A stretch of 64,000 bases of DNA. Origin: Oxalicibacterium faecigallinarum (GTDB taxonomy: Bacteria > Pseudomonadota > Gammaproteobacteria > Burkholderiales > Burkholderiaceae_D). The notes beneath the pieces are model-generated. The model was not told the origin of the DNA. It saw nothing but the letters and a program-made list of their open reading frames with translations, and searched no databases. The stretch spans positions 1,442,008 through 1,506,007 of the forward strand of contig NZ_BMDI01000001.1 in assembly GCF_014635705.1 (NCBI RefSeq). Reading direction: 5' to 3'. A program made the translations under genes and the position numbers. Positions 35,652-44,774 of this stretch are shown here, in pieces. Each line of letters opens with the position of its first letter. Within the stretch, counting starts at the first letter, position 1.

Positions 35652-36596
35652 TCAGCGACGACGATCCTGCCAGCTATCGCCCTCTTCTTCGTCCTCGTCA
35701 TCCTCTGCCTTCACATCGCTCAACGAGACTGGTGGCACATAACTCGCCAGCAAGGCCAGACGGCTTTCCGGCGTCTCCAGACTGACGCGTCCCAATGCGC
35801 CTGAACGGTAATCCTGCAGAAAAGTATGCGCGGCTTTTTCCAGATCCAGATCGCCACCCTTGATGCGGAACGCACGTCGTTGCGCAATTCCTTCGATGAC
35901 CGCCACACCATCAATACCATCCGTCTTGAAACCGTAACGTGCCGTCAACAAGGTCGGGTAACGCTGCAACAGTACGTCTGCCAGAAAAGTCGCAACTTCC
36001 TCTTCAATCAGCGCATTACTGCCAATCGCGTGACTGGCAGCCAGCATCAAACCATCGGTCGGATGCTCGATCTTCGGCCACATCATGCCCGGCGTATCGG
36101 TCAGAACAATGTTGTTGCCGAGGTAAAGACGTTGCTGTGTTTTGGTTACCGCAGGTTCATCACCCACCTTGGCAACACGCTTCTTGAGCAGGGCATTCAT
36201 CAGCGTCGATTTGCCGACGTTGGGAATACCCATGATCATGATGCGCAAAGGCTTGAGCGCCGTACCACGATGCGGCGCAACCTTGATGCTCAAACCCGGC
36301 ACCTTGGCCACATCGCCCGGCTTCTTGCAACTGAGCGCAACCGCAGTCACATCCTTTTGCGCGTTGTAATGGTCCAGCCATTGCTGCGTTGCCTTGGGAT
36401 CGGCCAGATCGGCCTTGTTCAATATCTTCAGGCAAGGGCGCTGACGAAACTTGCGCAAGTCTTCGATCATCGGATTGCGGCTGGCTTGCGGAATACGCGC
36501 ATCCAGCACTTCGATGATCATGTCGGTCTTCTCCATGGTTTCTGCCGCCTTCTTGCGGGCGGCATTCATGTGACCGGGGAACCATTGGATAGACAT
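35652..36596 (-). CDS. rbgA: RbgA/YlqF-type circularly permuted ribosome-biogenesis GTPase
   Basis: A 314-residue circularly permuted GTPase. Motif order is G4 (LNKADL) before G1 (MGIPNVGKSTLMNAL) before G3 (DTPGMMWPKI), the RbgA/YlqF hallmark. An MSIQWFPGHMNAARKKA N-terminus is typical. RbgA assists assembly of the 50S ribosomal subunit. The C-terminal tail is acidic (DVKAEDDEDEEEGDSW). Confidence 0.93.
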   Translation of the reverse strand: MSIQWFPGHMNAARKKAAETMEKTDMIIEVLDARIPQASRNPMIEDLRKFRQRPCLKILNKADLADPKATQQWLDHYNAQKDVTAVALSCKKPGDVAKVPGLSIKVAPHRGTALKPLRIMIMGIPNVGKSTLMNALLKKRVAKVGDEPAVTKTQQRLYLGNNIVLTDTPGMMWPKIEHPTDGLMLAASHAIGSNALIEEEVATFLADVLLQRYPTLLTARYGFKTDGIDGVAVIEGIAQRRAFRIKGGDLDLEKAAHTFLQDYRSGALGRVSLETPESRLALLASYVPPVSLSDVKAEDDEDEEEGDSWQDRRR

Positions 36597-36698
36597 GCGA
36601 AAGGCTTTATGAGGAAAAATGCAGCCGCTATTTTACCTGTTCATACCAGCATCTCCCCCACGAATACGACTTTGCAGCCGCAAATAGGAGGAAATGTC

Positions 36699-36761
36699 AT
36701 GGCTACGTCACATCGGTGCATCATCATCCCCCTGTTAAAAGCGCCAACGGGGCCGGCGTGA
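36699..36761 (+). CDS. candidate leader peptide 1 before the CorA/ZntB-type gene
   Basis: A 20-residue ORF (MATSHRCIIIPLLKAPTGPA) with the strong ribosome binding site ATAGGAGGAAATGTC directly before ATG 36699. Its TGA overlaps the ATG of a second micro-ORF by one base. The sequence is hydrophobic in the middle (CIIIPLL) and ends in a Pro/Gly segment (KAPTGP) that could slow the ribosome. No known leader peptide is recognised. It was read by hand; frame and spacing are clear, but its biological use is inferred. Confidence 0.5.
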   Translation: MATSHRCIIIPLLKAPTGPA

Positions 36762-36793
36762 TGAAGGTCTCGACCAATTTAGAGCGTTGCTGA
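36761..36793 (+). CDS. candidate chained micro-ORF 2
   Basis: A 10-residue ORF (MKVSTNLERC) whose ATG overlaps the TGA of micro-ORF 1 (TGATG) and whose TGA overlaps the ATG of micro-ORF 3 (TGATG). Its only plausible initiation is by re-initiation. Too short to judge alone; evidence is the chained layout. Confidence 0.35.
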   Translation: MKVSTNLERC

Positions 36794-36840
36794 TGCCGCG
36801 CCACGCTACGCGCGTTGACGCGTTAGCCAGGACCTCTTGA
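36793..36840 (+). CDS. candidate chained micro-ORF 3
   Basis: A 15-residue basic ORF (MPRHATRVDALARTS) starting in the TGATG overlap with micro-ORF 2 and ending 44 bases before the CorA/ZntB start codon at 36885. Its CGCG-rich stretch could fold as RNA. Third member of the chain; function unknown. Confidence 0.35.
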   Translation: MPRHATRVDALARTS

Positions 36841-36884
36841 CAAGTCGTCACCACACCGCCGTCGCCCATCACGCCTCACACCGC

Positions 36885-37907
36885 ATGAATCAGACCACGC
36901 CTCTTGATTATGGTGCCGACCGGTCCGGCATGATCTGGGCCTTTCTGTTCGGTCGCGCTTCCCATGCGTTATTGCTTGACTCCAAACAGGTCATCGCGTG
37001 GCTGCAGTCAAAAGACGCGCACGGCGAAGCTGAGTTTGTCTGGCTGCATTTCAACCTGAGCCACGCCGCAACGGAGCGGTGGCTGCACGACCATGCCGAT
37101 GTCGCAGAAGAATTCCATACTGCCTTGCACGATGGCTCACATTCTACCCGTATCGAACTGGCAGACGACACGCTAGTGGCAGTGGTCAATGATGTATTGC
37201 ATAACTTCTCACTGGATTCGGCAGAGATTGCAACTCTGTGGCTCAGCGTGACACGCAAGGTCGTGATCACCGCGCGCCGTACACCGCTCAAATCCATCGA
37301 ACGGTTGCGGCAGGCGGTCGAGGCAGGTGCAGCCATTCACTCATCTGCCGCTTTGCTGGTACATCTGCTGCACGACCAGGGTGATGTGCTGGTACGCATC
37401 GTGCGCGATGCCATCATCCGTGTTGATCGTGCCGAAGACAATCTGCTGGCCGGCAGACTCAATCAACAGCGCAGCCATCTCGGAGCGCTACGTCGCGTAC
37501 TGGTGCGACTGCAGCGTCTGCTGGCGCCGGAACCTGCGGCATTGTTCCGCCTGTTACAACGCCCGCCGCGCTGGATGGACGAGCGTGATGTGCAGGAGCT
37601 GCGACAGGCAACCGAAGAATTTTCGGTTGTCCTGAACGACATGAGTTCACTGCAAGAGCGCATCAAGTTACTGCAGGAAGAAATTGCCGCACAGATCAAC
37701 GAGAAGAACAGTCGCAGTCTGTTCGTGCTGACCATCATGACGGTGCTGGCGCTCCCCATCAATATCATCGCTGGCCTGCTCGGCATGAATGTCGGTGGCG
37801 TACCGCTGGCAGAAGCGCCTTACGGGTTCTGGATCGTGGCGGGCATCGTCGCCACCTTTACGGTGGTGGCCTGCTGGATCGTCGTCTACAAGCAGAAAAA
37901 GAACTGA
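36885..37907 (+). CDS. CorA/ZntB-family divalent metal transporter
   Basis: A 340-residue protein of CorA superfamily layout: an N-terminal cytoplasmic domain (FVWLHFNLSHAATERWL), a long helical arm, and two C-terminal transmembrane helices with the GMN signature (IIAGLLGMNVGGVPLAE). Zinc-type ZntB proteins have a similar length and motif, so the substrate may be Zn2+ or Mg2+. ATG 36885 is preferred to the TTG at 36837 because that lies inside a micro-ORF. Three chained micro-ORFs lie upstream. Confidence 0.88.
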   Translation: MNQTTPLDYGADRSGMIWAFLFGRASHALLLDSKQVIAWLQSKDAHGEAEFVWLHFNLSHAATERWLHDHADVAEEFHTALHDGSHSTRIELADDTLVAVVNDVLHNFSLDSAEIATLWLSVTRKVVITARRTPLKSIERLRQAVEAGAAIHSSAALLVHLLHDQGDVLVRIVRDAIIRVDRAEDNLLAGRLNQQRSHLGALRRVLVRLQRLLAPEPAALFRLLQRPPRWMDERDVQELRQATEEFSVVLNDMSSLQERIKLLQEEIAAQINEKNSRSLFVLTIMTVLALPINIIAGLLGMNVGGVPLAEAPYGFWIVAGIVATFTVVACWIVVYKQKKN

Positions 37908-38048
37908 AGCAGCCCGCTTGCGCATGCTTCTTGCTCCACTACCCTCACAGCAAGTCAAACTCGCATAGAATCAAGCACGCGCATGCGTGTCGGCATCACG
38001 CACACTGCCATTGCATTGCACTTCATTCACTCTGTCACGGAAGTTCGC

Positions 38049-38969
38049 ATGTTTTCCAAAGTTCACGACGTTGCAAAACAGGTTGGTGAGATCGTTGTCG
38101 GCAAAGAGTCACAGGTTCGACAAGCGCTGGTATGTCTGCTTGCAGGCGGCCATCTGCTGATTGAAGATGTACCGGGTGTTGGCAAAACAACATTGGCACA
38201 TGCACTGGCTATTTCACTGGGCCTGCAATTCAACCGGCAGCAATTTACGAGCGATCTGTTACCGGCCGACGTGATTGGCATTTCCGTCTTTGATCGCGAG
38301 AAGAATGGCTTTGTCTTTCATCCCGGTGCGATCTTCACGCAGGTCCTGCTGGCGGATGAAATCAATCGCGCCACACCAAAAGCACAGTCGGCATTGCTGG
38401 AAGCGATGGAAGAACGTCAAGTCACTTCCGATGGCGTGACGCGCAATCTGCCAGAGCCATTCTTTGTGATCGCCACGCAAAATCCGACGCATCAGCTAGG
38501 CACCTTTCCCTTGCCGGAATCACAGATGGATCGCTTCATGATGTGCATTTCGCTCGGCTATCCCGATCCGGCTTCCGAACGTGCCTTGCTGATGGGCGAA
38601 GATCGTCGCGTGCTGCTGAAGTCGCTACCGGCAAAAATGACACCACATGATCTGACGACAGCGCAGTCGGCATTGAAGAACATCCATGTATCGCCGGCAC
38701 TGATCGATTACTTGCAGGCACTGGCACAAGCATCGCGCGAGAATGGCATGTTTGCCGAAGGCCTGAGTCCTCGCGCCACGATTGCGCTGCTGCAGGCGGC
38801 ACGCGCCTGGGCAGCACTGGAAGGACGGAATCATGTCATTCCGGAAGATGTGCAAGCCGTCCTGGTGCCGGTCGCCGCGCATCGTTTGCGTGTCGTCAAG
38901 GCCGGATCGGGCAGCGCACTCAATAGTCGCGACCTCGTTTTGCAGATGATGCATTCTGTTCCCGTGTGA
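38049..38969 (+). CDS. MoxR-family AAA+ ATPase
   Basis: A 306-residue MoxR AAA+ protein with Walker A GVPGVGKTTLAH, Walker B LLADEINRATPKAQSALLEAMEE and the sensor segment IATQNPT. It acts as a chaperone-like ATPase with DUF58/vWA partners. ATG 38049 has GGAAG 5 bases upstream; the longer frame from 37983 has none. It heads an apparent operon with DUF58, transglutaminase and mltB genes. Confidence 0.9.
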   Translation: MFSKVHDVAKQVGEIVVGKESQVRQALVCLLAGGHLLIEDVPGVGKTTLAHALAISLGLQFNRQQFTSDLLPADVIGISVFDREKNGFVFHPGAIFTQVLLADEINRATPKAQSALLEAMEERQVTSDGVTRNLPEPFFVIATQNPTHQLGTFPLPESQMDRFMMCISLGYPDPASERALLMGEDRRVLLKSLPAKMTPHDLTTAQSALKNIHVSPALIDYLQALAQASRENGMFAEGLSPRATIALLQAARAWAALEGRNHVIPEDVQAVLVPVAAHRLRVVKAGSGSALNSRDLVLQMMHSVPV

Positions 38970-38993
38970 ATTCGCATTGCTGCTTCCCGTACC

Positions 38994-39986
38994 ATGCGTC
39001 TACTTCCTGGATCATTTCTTACGCAACTCAGTCGCCTGGCACGAACGTATATGTTCAAGCTCCGCGAAGCAGAAGAAGGTGAAGTTTTTCTCAAGCAGCG
39101 TCGCGTCTTTATTGTGCCGACACGTGCCGGTCTGATGTTTGGCGTCATGCTGATCGTACTGTTTCTCTGCTCGATCAACTACAGTCTGAGTCTTGGTTTT
39201 GCCCTGACCTTTTTGCTGGCCGGATGCGCCGTCATCGACATGCATCTGACCTTTCGCAATCTGGCACATCTTTACCTGTCGCCCGGACGCACACAGGCCG
39301 TCTTTGCCGGAGAGATTGCCCAGTTCAGCCTGCATCTGCGCAATCAGCGCAAGTATGGGCGCTATGCCTTGCATCTGACCTTCATTGATACGGGCACACC
39401 TGCACAGCCGCAACTGGCCGATGTTCCGGCTGATGGTTCAGTCACGGTCAGTCTCGGCATCAGCACGACGCAACGTGGATGGCTGCCGGCTCCGCCGATC
39501 CGTCTGCACACAACGTTCCCCCTTGGCTTGTTGCGCGCATGGAGTTACTGGCAACCCGCCGCGCAGGTCCTTGTCTATCCTGCCCCGGAAGCGGGGGAAC
39601 CGGCATTGCCCTTACATACCGGTGGAACCGAGATGGGTCATGGTCTTGCAGGGCAAGACGATTTTGCCGGCATCCGTGCCTACCAAGCCGGCGATTCCAT
39701 ACGCCACATGGCCTGGCGACAGATCGCGCGCAGTGCAAGTGGCGCACTGGTGACGAAACAGTTTGAAGGCGGAGCAAGCGTACGTCTTGTTCTCGATTAC
39801 AGTCGAATCCAAAATCTGGACACGGAACAAAAGCTCGCACGCATGACGCGCTGGGTACTGATGGCCGAGGCCCAAGGCTTGCCTTATGCATTCACATTGG
39901 GAACAACACACCTGCCTTCCGCATCCGGTCCCGCACATTTTTCCGCCTGCTTGCAAGCGCTGGCTCTATATGAGCGCGCCGCATGA
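38994..39986 (+). CDS. DUF58 family membrane protein
   Basis: A 330-residue protein with a membrane pair near residues 45-85 (GLMFGVMLIVLFLCSINYSLSLG) and the C-terminal DUF58 signature (LAGQDDFAGIRAYQAGDSIRHMAWRQIARS). DUF58 proteins work with MoxR ATPases; the usual role is assembly or activation of another complex. It overlaps the next gene by 4 bases (ATGA at 39983-39986). Confidence 0.88.
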   Translation: MRLLPGSFLTQLSRLARTYMFKLREAEEGEVFLKQRRVFIVPTRAGLMFGVMLIVLFLCSINYSLSLGFALTFLLAGCAVIDMHLTFRNLAHLYLSPGRTQAVFAGEIAQFSLHLRNQRKYGRYALHLTFIDTGTPAQPQLADVPADGSVTVSLGISTTQRGWLPAPPIRLHTTFPLGLLRAWSYWQPAAQVLVYPAPEAGEPALPLHTGGTEMGHGLAGQDDFAGIRAYQAGDSIRHMAWRQIARSASGALVTKQFEGGASVRLVLDYSRIQNLDTEQKLARMTRWVLMAEAQGLPYAFTLGTTHLPSASGPAHFSACLQALALYERAA

Positions 39987-42022
39987 ACAGCATCACGATC
40001 GCCTGGCACAAACTGCGACATCGCCGCAGTCGTCCCATGTCACGCGACAAGGCAGATACCCTGCTTCTGCTGTTCTCCTGCGCGCTGGTGCTGCTTCCAT
40101 ACAGTTTCTATCTGCCCTCATGGATCACCGCCACCTGCATCATCATGATCCTGTGGCGCGGATGGATTACCTTTCATGGCAACCGCATGCCATCGCGCTG
40201 GCTGTTGCTGCCGATTGCCTTGCTGGCAATGGGTGGGATTTATCTCGATTTTCGTACGTATCTTGGACAGGAAGCAGGCGTTGCCACGCTGGTATTGCTA
40301 CTGACGTTCAAGTTATTGGAGATGCGCGCCAGTCGCGACTTGTTTGTTGTGACCTTTCTTGCTTTCTTCCTGCTGATGACACATTTCTTTGTGTCGCAAT
40401 CGATCGGCACTGCTCTGATGACAATTGTCAGTATCGTGCTACTGCTGACAGCGCAAATGTCGTTTCAATATACCAATGCCGTACCTTCTCTGGGCAAACG
40501 GTTGCGGCTGGGTACCATGATCGTTGCACTGGCGATACCGCTGACGATTGTTCTCTTTCTGCTTTTTCCACGCATCCAGGGACCGCTTTGGGCCATGCCA
40601 GGCAATCAGGAAAGTGCCCGCAGCGGGTTATCCAGCACCATGTCGCCCGGCAACATCTCTCAACTGGCCTTATCGAAAGAGGTCGCCTTTCGCGTGCGAT
40701 TCAATGACAACAAGCTGCCGCCGCACAATGCTTTGTACTGGCGTGCATTGGTAATGGGACTGTACGACGGGCGCACTTGGCAACGCGATGCCACACAAGG
40801 TCGTCGCACCGGCGAATCTGTCACATATCGTCCTGACGGCCCTGGCTTTACTTACCAGATTACACAGGAACCCAATCGACAGCCGTGGCTATTTGCACTG
40901 GAGCGACCGGCATCTGTGCCGCAACTCAACGGCAATCGGGTGCGTATGACACCCGATATTCAGCTGATGGCAGCACGTCCGATCACGGAACGCATTCGTT
41001 ATGAGGTCACCTCGCATCCAGCCTCTGCATTGCAGGCAGATGCCCCGGCCGACAGCCTGCGTGACTGGCTGTCTTTGCCAACCGGCTATCATCCTCGCGC
41101 GATCGCACTCGCTCACCGTATCGTCGATGACCATGCGACGGATGCGGCACGCATTGATGCCGTGCTCGGCATGTTTCGCCGACAAGCATTTCAGTACACC
41201 TTGCAACCGCCCTTGCTGGAAGGCGATACCGTCGACAACTTTCTGTTCACGACACGTGCCGGTTTTTGCGAACACTACGCCAGCGCATTTGTGGTGCTGA
41301 TGCGTGCGATGCAAATTCCCGCGCGCGTGGTCACAGGCTATCAAGGTGGCGAAATCAATCCGGTTGATGGCTACATGACCGTACGGCAATCCGATGCCCA
41401 TGCCTGGGCCGAGGTATGGCTCAAGGATCGCGGCTGGGTGCGTGTCGATCCGACGGCAGCTGTCGCTCCTGAACGCATTGATCGCAGCACCGCAGACACC
41501 ACGGGTTCAGCACCTGTGCTGGGTGGATTGGTCAATTTCAATATCGGCCCGAACTCTTGGCTACATAAAATGCGTTTCCGGTGGGAAGCAATCAACAATA
41601 GCTGGAATCAATGGGTGCTGAATTACACGCCGGATCAGCAAAAGGATTTGCTCGGCGCGCTCGGCTTCGGTACCATCAACTGGCAAAAACTGCTGTTGCT
41701 GATGATGATTTGTGGTGGCGTGGTAATGGCAATGGTCGCAAGCATATTGCTGATGCATCGCCCGCGTGTGGATCCGATCGATGCCCTCTATGTGACGTTC
41801 TGCAAACGTCTCGCTCGACAAGGTTTTGCGCGCCTCAACCATGAAGGGCCGCGTGCGTATGGCAGCCGATTGCAGCAGACCGATGCATTGTCGGCTCACA
41901 CAAGACATATCGCGCAACAATTTTTGTCGCGTTACGAAGAATATCGCTACGCTCGAAACCAAACATCTGAACGGCTGGTCACACGCTCAACACTGCACGC
42001 CTTACTTAAACAAATTCGATGA
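39983..42022 (+). CDS. TgpA-type membrane transglutaminase-like protein (DUF3488)
   Basis: A 679-residue protein with an N-terminal multi-pass DUF3488 membrane domain (for example SFYLPSWITATCIIMILWRGW), a periplasmic transglutaminase-like core with Cys in GFCEHYASAF, His in DAHAWAEVW and Asp in RVDPTAAV, and a further membrane helix (LLLMMICGGVVMAMVASILLM). TgpA-like proteins affect the envelope. ATGA overlap at both ends (39983-39986 with DUF58; 42019-42022 with mltB) shows translational coupling. Confidence 0.9.
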   Translation: MNSITIAWHKLRHRRSRPMSRDKADTLLLLFSCALVLLPYSFYLPSWITATCIIMILWRGWITFHGNRMPSRWLLLPIALLAMGGIYLDFRTYLGQEAGVATLVLLLTFKLLEMRASRDLFVVTFLAFFLLMTHFFVSQSIGTALMTIVSIVLLLTAQMSFQYTNAVPSLGKRLRLGTMIVALAIPLTIVLFLLFPRIQGPLWAMPGNQESARSGLSSTMSPGNISQLALSKEVAFRVRFNDNKLPPHNALYWRALVMGLYDGRTWQRDATQGRRTGESVTYRPDGPGFTYQITQEPNRQPWLFALERPASVPQLNGNRVRMTPDIQLMAARPITERIRYEVTSHPASALQADAPADSLRDWLSLPTGYHPRAIALAHRIVDDHATDAARIDAVLGMFRRQAFQYTLQPPLLEGDTVDNFLFTTRAGFCEHYASAFVVLMRAMQIPARVVTGYQGGEINPVDGYMTVRQSDAHAWAEVWLKDRGWVRVDPTAAVAPERIDRSTADTTGSAPVLGGLVNFNIGPNSWLHKMRFRWEAINNSWNQWVLNYTPDQQKDLLGALGFGTINWQKLLLLMMICGGVVMAMVASILLMHRPRVDPIDALYVTFCKRLARQGFARLNHEGPRAYGSRLQQTDALSAHTRHIAQQFLSRYEEYRYARNQTSERLVTRSTLHALLKQIR

Positions 42023-43158
42023 TCCTTTCCCACATTGCCCGCCCGCTTGTTTCGCTTGTCACTCTCTCATCCCTGCTAGTCCTCGCATCCTGCTCGTCAA
42101 CAAGCGAGGCAACCAGAAAAACGGCTGCCGAGAAAGCACTCCCTTCTTCCAGCCAGACTGGCAGCGCACCGTCCACAAGCGTCACGCCGGTTCAGGGTGA
42201 TGAATTTGCCCAGTTTGCACAGTGGCGCGAGGTGGATATCTTCATCGATGAAATGGTGAAAAAACACGGCTTCGATCGCAAGGCGTTGCAGGCAACCCTC
42301 AACAAGACGCACTATGTCGATCGCGCCATCCAGTTGATGAAGCCGGCGCCGCCGGGCAAACCCAAGAACTGGGTCGCCTACCGCGCCCGCTTTGTCGAGC
42401 CCGTCCGTATCAAAGCCGGCGTCGCCTTCTGGAACAAATACGCTGGTGCACTGCAACGTGCGGAAAAGCAGTATGGTGTGCCCGCAGAAATCATTGTCGC
42501 CATTATTGGCGTGGAAACCGTGTACGGTCGCAACACCGGCAACTTCCGCGTGATGGATGCGATCACGACGTTGGCATTTTCGTATCCGGATACCCCAAAT
42601 CGCGTTGCACGCATGGCGTACTTCCGCGGCGAACTGGAAAATACCCTGCTGTTTGCACGTGACGAAAAGATCGATCCGTTTTCTTTGCTAGGTTCTTATG
42701 CTGGTGCAATCGGCTGGCCGCAGTTCATGCCGGGCAGTATTCGCAACTATGCGGTGGATTTCGATGGTGACGGTCACATCGACTTGCGCAACTCACCGGT
42801 GGATGCAATCGGTAGCGTGGCCCACTTCCTGATCGAACATGGCTGGAAACCCGGCGAGCCTATCGTCTTTCCAGCCAAGGTCGATAGCAGAAACCAGGAA
42901 TGGCAACGTTTTATCAACCAGCCGCTTGAAGCCAAATTCAGTCAGCAGGAACTGCGTTCTGCCGGCGTGACGCCAACACAGCCGCTGCCGACTGGCATGC
43001 CGTTCGGGCTGGTTGATTTGCAAAATGGGGAAGCGCCCACCGAATACTGGCTGGGCGCAGCGAATTTCTTTGCGATCACCCAGTACAACCGCAGCTTTTT
43101 CTATGCCATGTCGGTCAATGACTTGAGCAAAGCCTTGCGCGCCGCACGCAATCCATGA
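42019..43158 (+). CDS. mltB: membrane-bound lytic murein transglycosylase B
   Basis: A 379-residue lipoprotein. Lipobox LASC (signal peptide, cleavage before Cys26). The transglycosylase core has catalytic Glu in IGVETVYGRNTGNF and an EF-hand-like calcium site DFDGDGHIDL, both typical of MltB/Slt35. It cleaves peptidoglycan glycan strands, forming 1,6-anhydro-muramic acid ends. Its ATGA overlap with the TgpA-type gene suggests that envelope remodelling is coordinated with that complex. Confidence 0.93.
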   Translation: MILSHIARPLVSLVTLSSLLVLASCSSTSEATRKTAAEKALPSSSQTGSAPSTSVTPVQGDEFAQFAQWREVDIFIDEMVKKHGFDRKALQATLNKTHYVDRAIQLMKPAPPGKPKNWVAYRARFVEPVRIKAGVAFWNKYAGALQRAEKQYGVPAEIIVAIIGVETVYGRNTGNFRVMDAITTLAFSYPDTPNRVARMAYFRGELENTLLFARDEKIDPFSLLGSYAGAIGWPQFMPGSIRNYAVDFDGDGHIDLRNSPVDAIGSVAHFLIEHGWKPGEPIVFPAKVDSRNQEWQRFINQPLEAKFSQQELRSAGVTPTQPLPTGMPFGLVDLQNGEAPTEYWLGAANFFAITQYNRSFFYAMSVNDLSKALRAARNP

Positions 43159-43189
43159 TGCGCAAAGCGCGCCAGTTTAGGATATGAAT

Positions 43190-43741
43190 TCAACGTCCTT
43201 CTGTTGGCCCCTTTAATGTCGTCAGATTGATGCCGATTGACGCATCACCTGCCGTGATCCATGCCTGTGCATCCTGAATCGTGCACTGCACCTGCATGGT
43301 CCGCTGCGCCAATAAAGCAAGCGCCTGACTGGTTTCGGATGGCAGCTGATAGACCTCCAGATTCTTGGCACGATCAACCCGTGCTGTCGTCTGTGACCAC
43401 CAGATATGACTGGTCGGGCTGTAACTGTAGACCACGACGCGCGCCGCACGACCGCAAGCCTTCATGATGCGTTTCTCGTCTGGCTGGCCAACCTCGATCC
43501 ACAGATCAACGGCACCAGTCAAATCCTTTTGCCATAGATCCGGCTCGTCATCTGCACTGAGGCCTTTACCAAAGGTCAGCGCCGGATCGGCGTGCAACGC
43601 AAACGCCAGAATACGCATCATCATGCGCTCGTCTGTTTCTGACGGATGTCTTGCGATCGTCAAGCCGTGACTATCGTAGTAATGACGATCCATGTCTGCG
43701 ACCTGCAGATCAGCTTTGAAAATAGTGGATTTGAGTGCCAT
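43190..43741 (-). CDS. yaeQ: YaeQ family protein
   Basis: A 183-residue YaeQ with family motifs MALKSTIFKADLQVADMDRHYYDSH, PSETDERMMMRILAFAL, PDLWQKDLTG and DLWIEVGQPDEKRI. YaeQ has a PD-(D/E)XK-like fold of unknown exact role. ATG 43741 matches the family N-terminus, so the longer frame from 43849 is rejected. It is convergent with mltB and divergent from DUF1415. Confidence 0.92.
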   Translation of the reverse strand: MALKSTIFKADLQVADMDRHYYDSHGLTIARHPSETDERMMMRILAFALHADPALTFGKGLSADDEPDLWQKDLTGAVDLWIEVGQPDEKRIMKACGRAARVVVYSYSPTSHIWWSQTTARVDRAKNLEVYQLPSETSQALALLAQRTMQVQCTIQDAQAWITAGDASIGINLTTLKGPTEGR

Positions 43742-43849
43742 GATCGGTGGAAGAATGAATGCGGCCGCCAGCATAGCGCATCTATGGGGATGCGTCGCGA
43801 TTGTTATGCGCAACGCGATCACCGCACCACATGGCCTTACAATGGGCAC

Positions 43850-44434
43850 ATGAATACCGCATGCTCCGCACCCGCAAACCCGAACAATGAGGACGTGATG
43901 ACCGCCATCAAGGTATGGCTGGAACGCGCTGTCATTGGTTTAAATCTCTGCCCGTTTGCCAAATCGGTCTACGTCAAGAATCAGATCCGCTATGTGGTGA
44001 GCACATCGCGCGATACCGATGCACTGGCACTGGAATTTGAGAAAGAGCTGCAATTATTAAAAGAAAGTGATGCCGAAGAAATCGACACGACGCTTTTGAT
44101 CGTGCCGCACATGCTGCATGATTTTTTCGATTACAACGATTTTCTGGACGTGGCCGATATGCAAATCGACATCAGCGGTTTGCGCGGCGAAATACAGATT
44201 GCCAGCTTTCATCCCGATTATCAGTTCGCGGATACAGATCGTGATGACATTGCAAACTTTACAAATCGTGCGCCTTATCCCATCCTGCATCTATTGCGTG
44301 AAAGCAGCATCGATCGCGCCGTCAGTGCGTTTCCTGAACCGGAAAGCATTTTTGAGAAAAACATCGCCATCATGGAAGCACTTGGCGTCCATGGCTGGCA
44401 GCAACTGTTTTCTGCTGTCAATCAACAAAAATAA
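43850..44434 (+). CDS. DUF1415 family protein
   Basis: A 194-residue DUF1415 protein with conserved WLERAVIGLNLCPFAK at about 25-40, EIDTTLLIVPHMLHDFFDYNDFLD and QIASFHPDYQFADTDRDDI. The family is soluble and widespread in Proteobacteria with unknown function. ATG 43850 is chosen because the region upstream (43646-43849) reads through the yaeQ promoter in frame and does not resemble the family. It lies divergently from yaeQ. Confidence 0.85.
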   Translation: MNTACSAPANPNNEDVMTAIKVWLERAVIGLNLCPFAKSVYVKNQIRYVVSTSRDTDALALEFEKELQLLKESDAEEIDTTLLIVPHMLHDFFDYNDFLDVADMQIDISGLRGEIQIASFHPDYQFADTDRDDIANFTNRAPYPILHLLRESSIDRAVSAFPEPESIFEKNIAIMEALGVHGWQQLFSAVNQQK

Positions 44435-44464
44435 AGGTGGCATGTCTTGCAGCCAGCCAAATCC

Positions 44465-44484
44465 CCCATAAATTAGGTAAGTAC
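44465..44484 (+). repeat. copy of the CCCATrAATwAGGTA motif
   Basis: CCCATAAATTAGGTAAGTAC, 18 of 20 identical to the copy at 13258-13277. It is the third copy seen. Confidence 0.45.
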
Positions 44485-44665
44485 CAACACGTAGCGCGAT
44501 AAAGTTGCTAATATGCAATTTTTACAATGAAAAGTTTGCACCATGGAACTTCAACGTGTAAAAAGAGCTCAAAATCGTTATAAAAAGCAAATAAAGCAAG
44601 ATTGTTTTTTAGTAACGTATTGCTATATTGGTTTCAGAGAGTTAATGTTTTAATCATGTTAAAAA

Positions 44666-44694
44666 ACTAAGTAATTTTTGCAACTTTACTTAGT
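44666..44694 (+). promoter_or_regulatory. 9-bp inverted repeat before the DNA-binding-like gene
   Basis: ACTAAGTAA and TTACTTAGT, spaced by 11 bases, 80 bases before the start codon at 44775. As DNA it could be an autoregulatory operator; as RNA a leader hairpin. Confidence 0.5.
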
Positions 44695-44774
44695 GACAAG
44701 ACTCCAATTTTTACTAGTGATGAATTGAAGCAAGATTTTTCGCTCCGTTCCCTTTAATTTCTAACTGAGAAGAT

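Larger units (their letters stand above)
44435..44774. other. 340-base AT-rich intergenic region
   Basis: No convincing gene. It holds one copy of the CCCATrAATwAGGTA motif (44465-44484) and a perfect 9-bp inverted repeat (44666-44694). A 36-codon ORF at 44543-44653 has no ribosome binding site. The base composition is clearly more AT-rich than its surroundings, which suggests a long leader or old insertion. Confidence 0.6.

Noticed and set aside
44543-44653. 36-codon ORF in the AT-rich leader before the helix-turn-helix gene
   Set aside because: No ribosome binding site, no family resemblance, and AT-rich DNA gives such ORFs by chance; kept only as a note.
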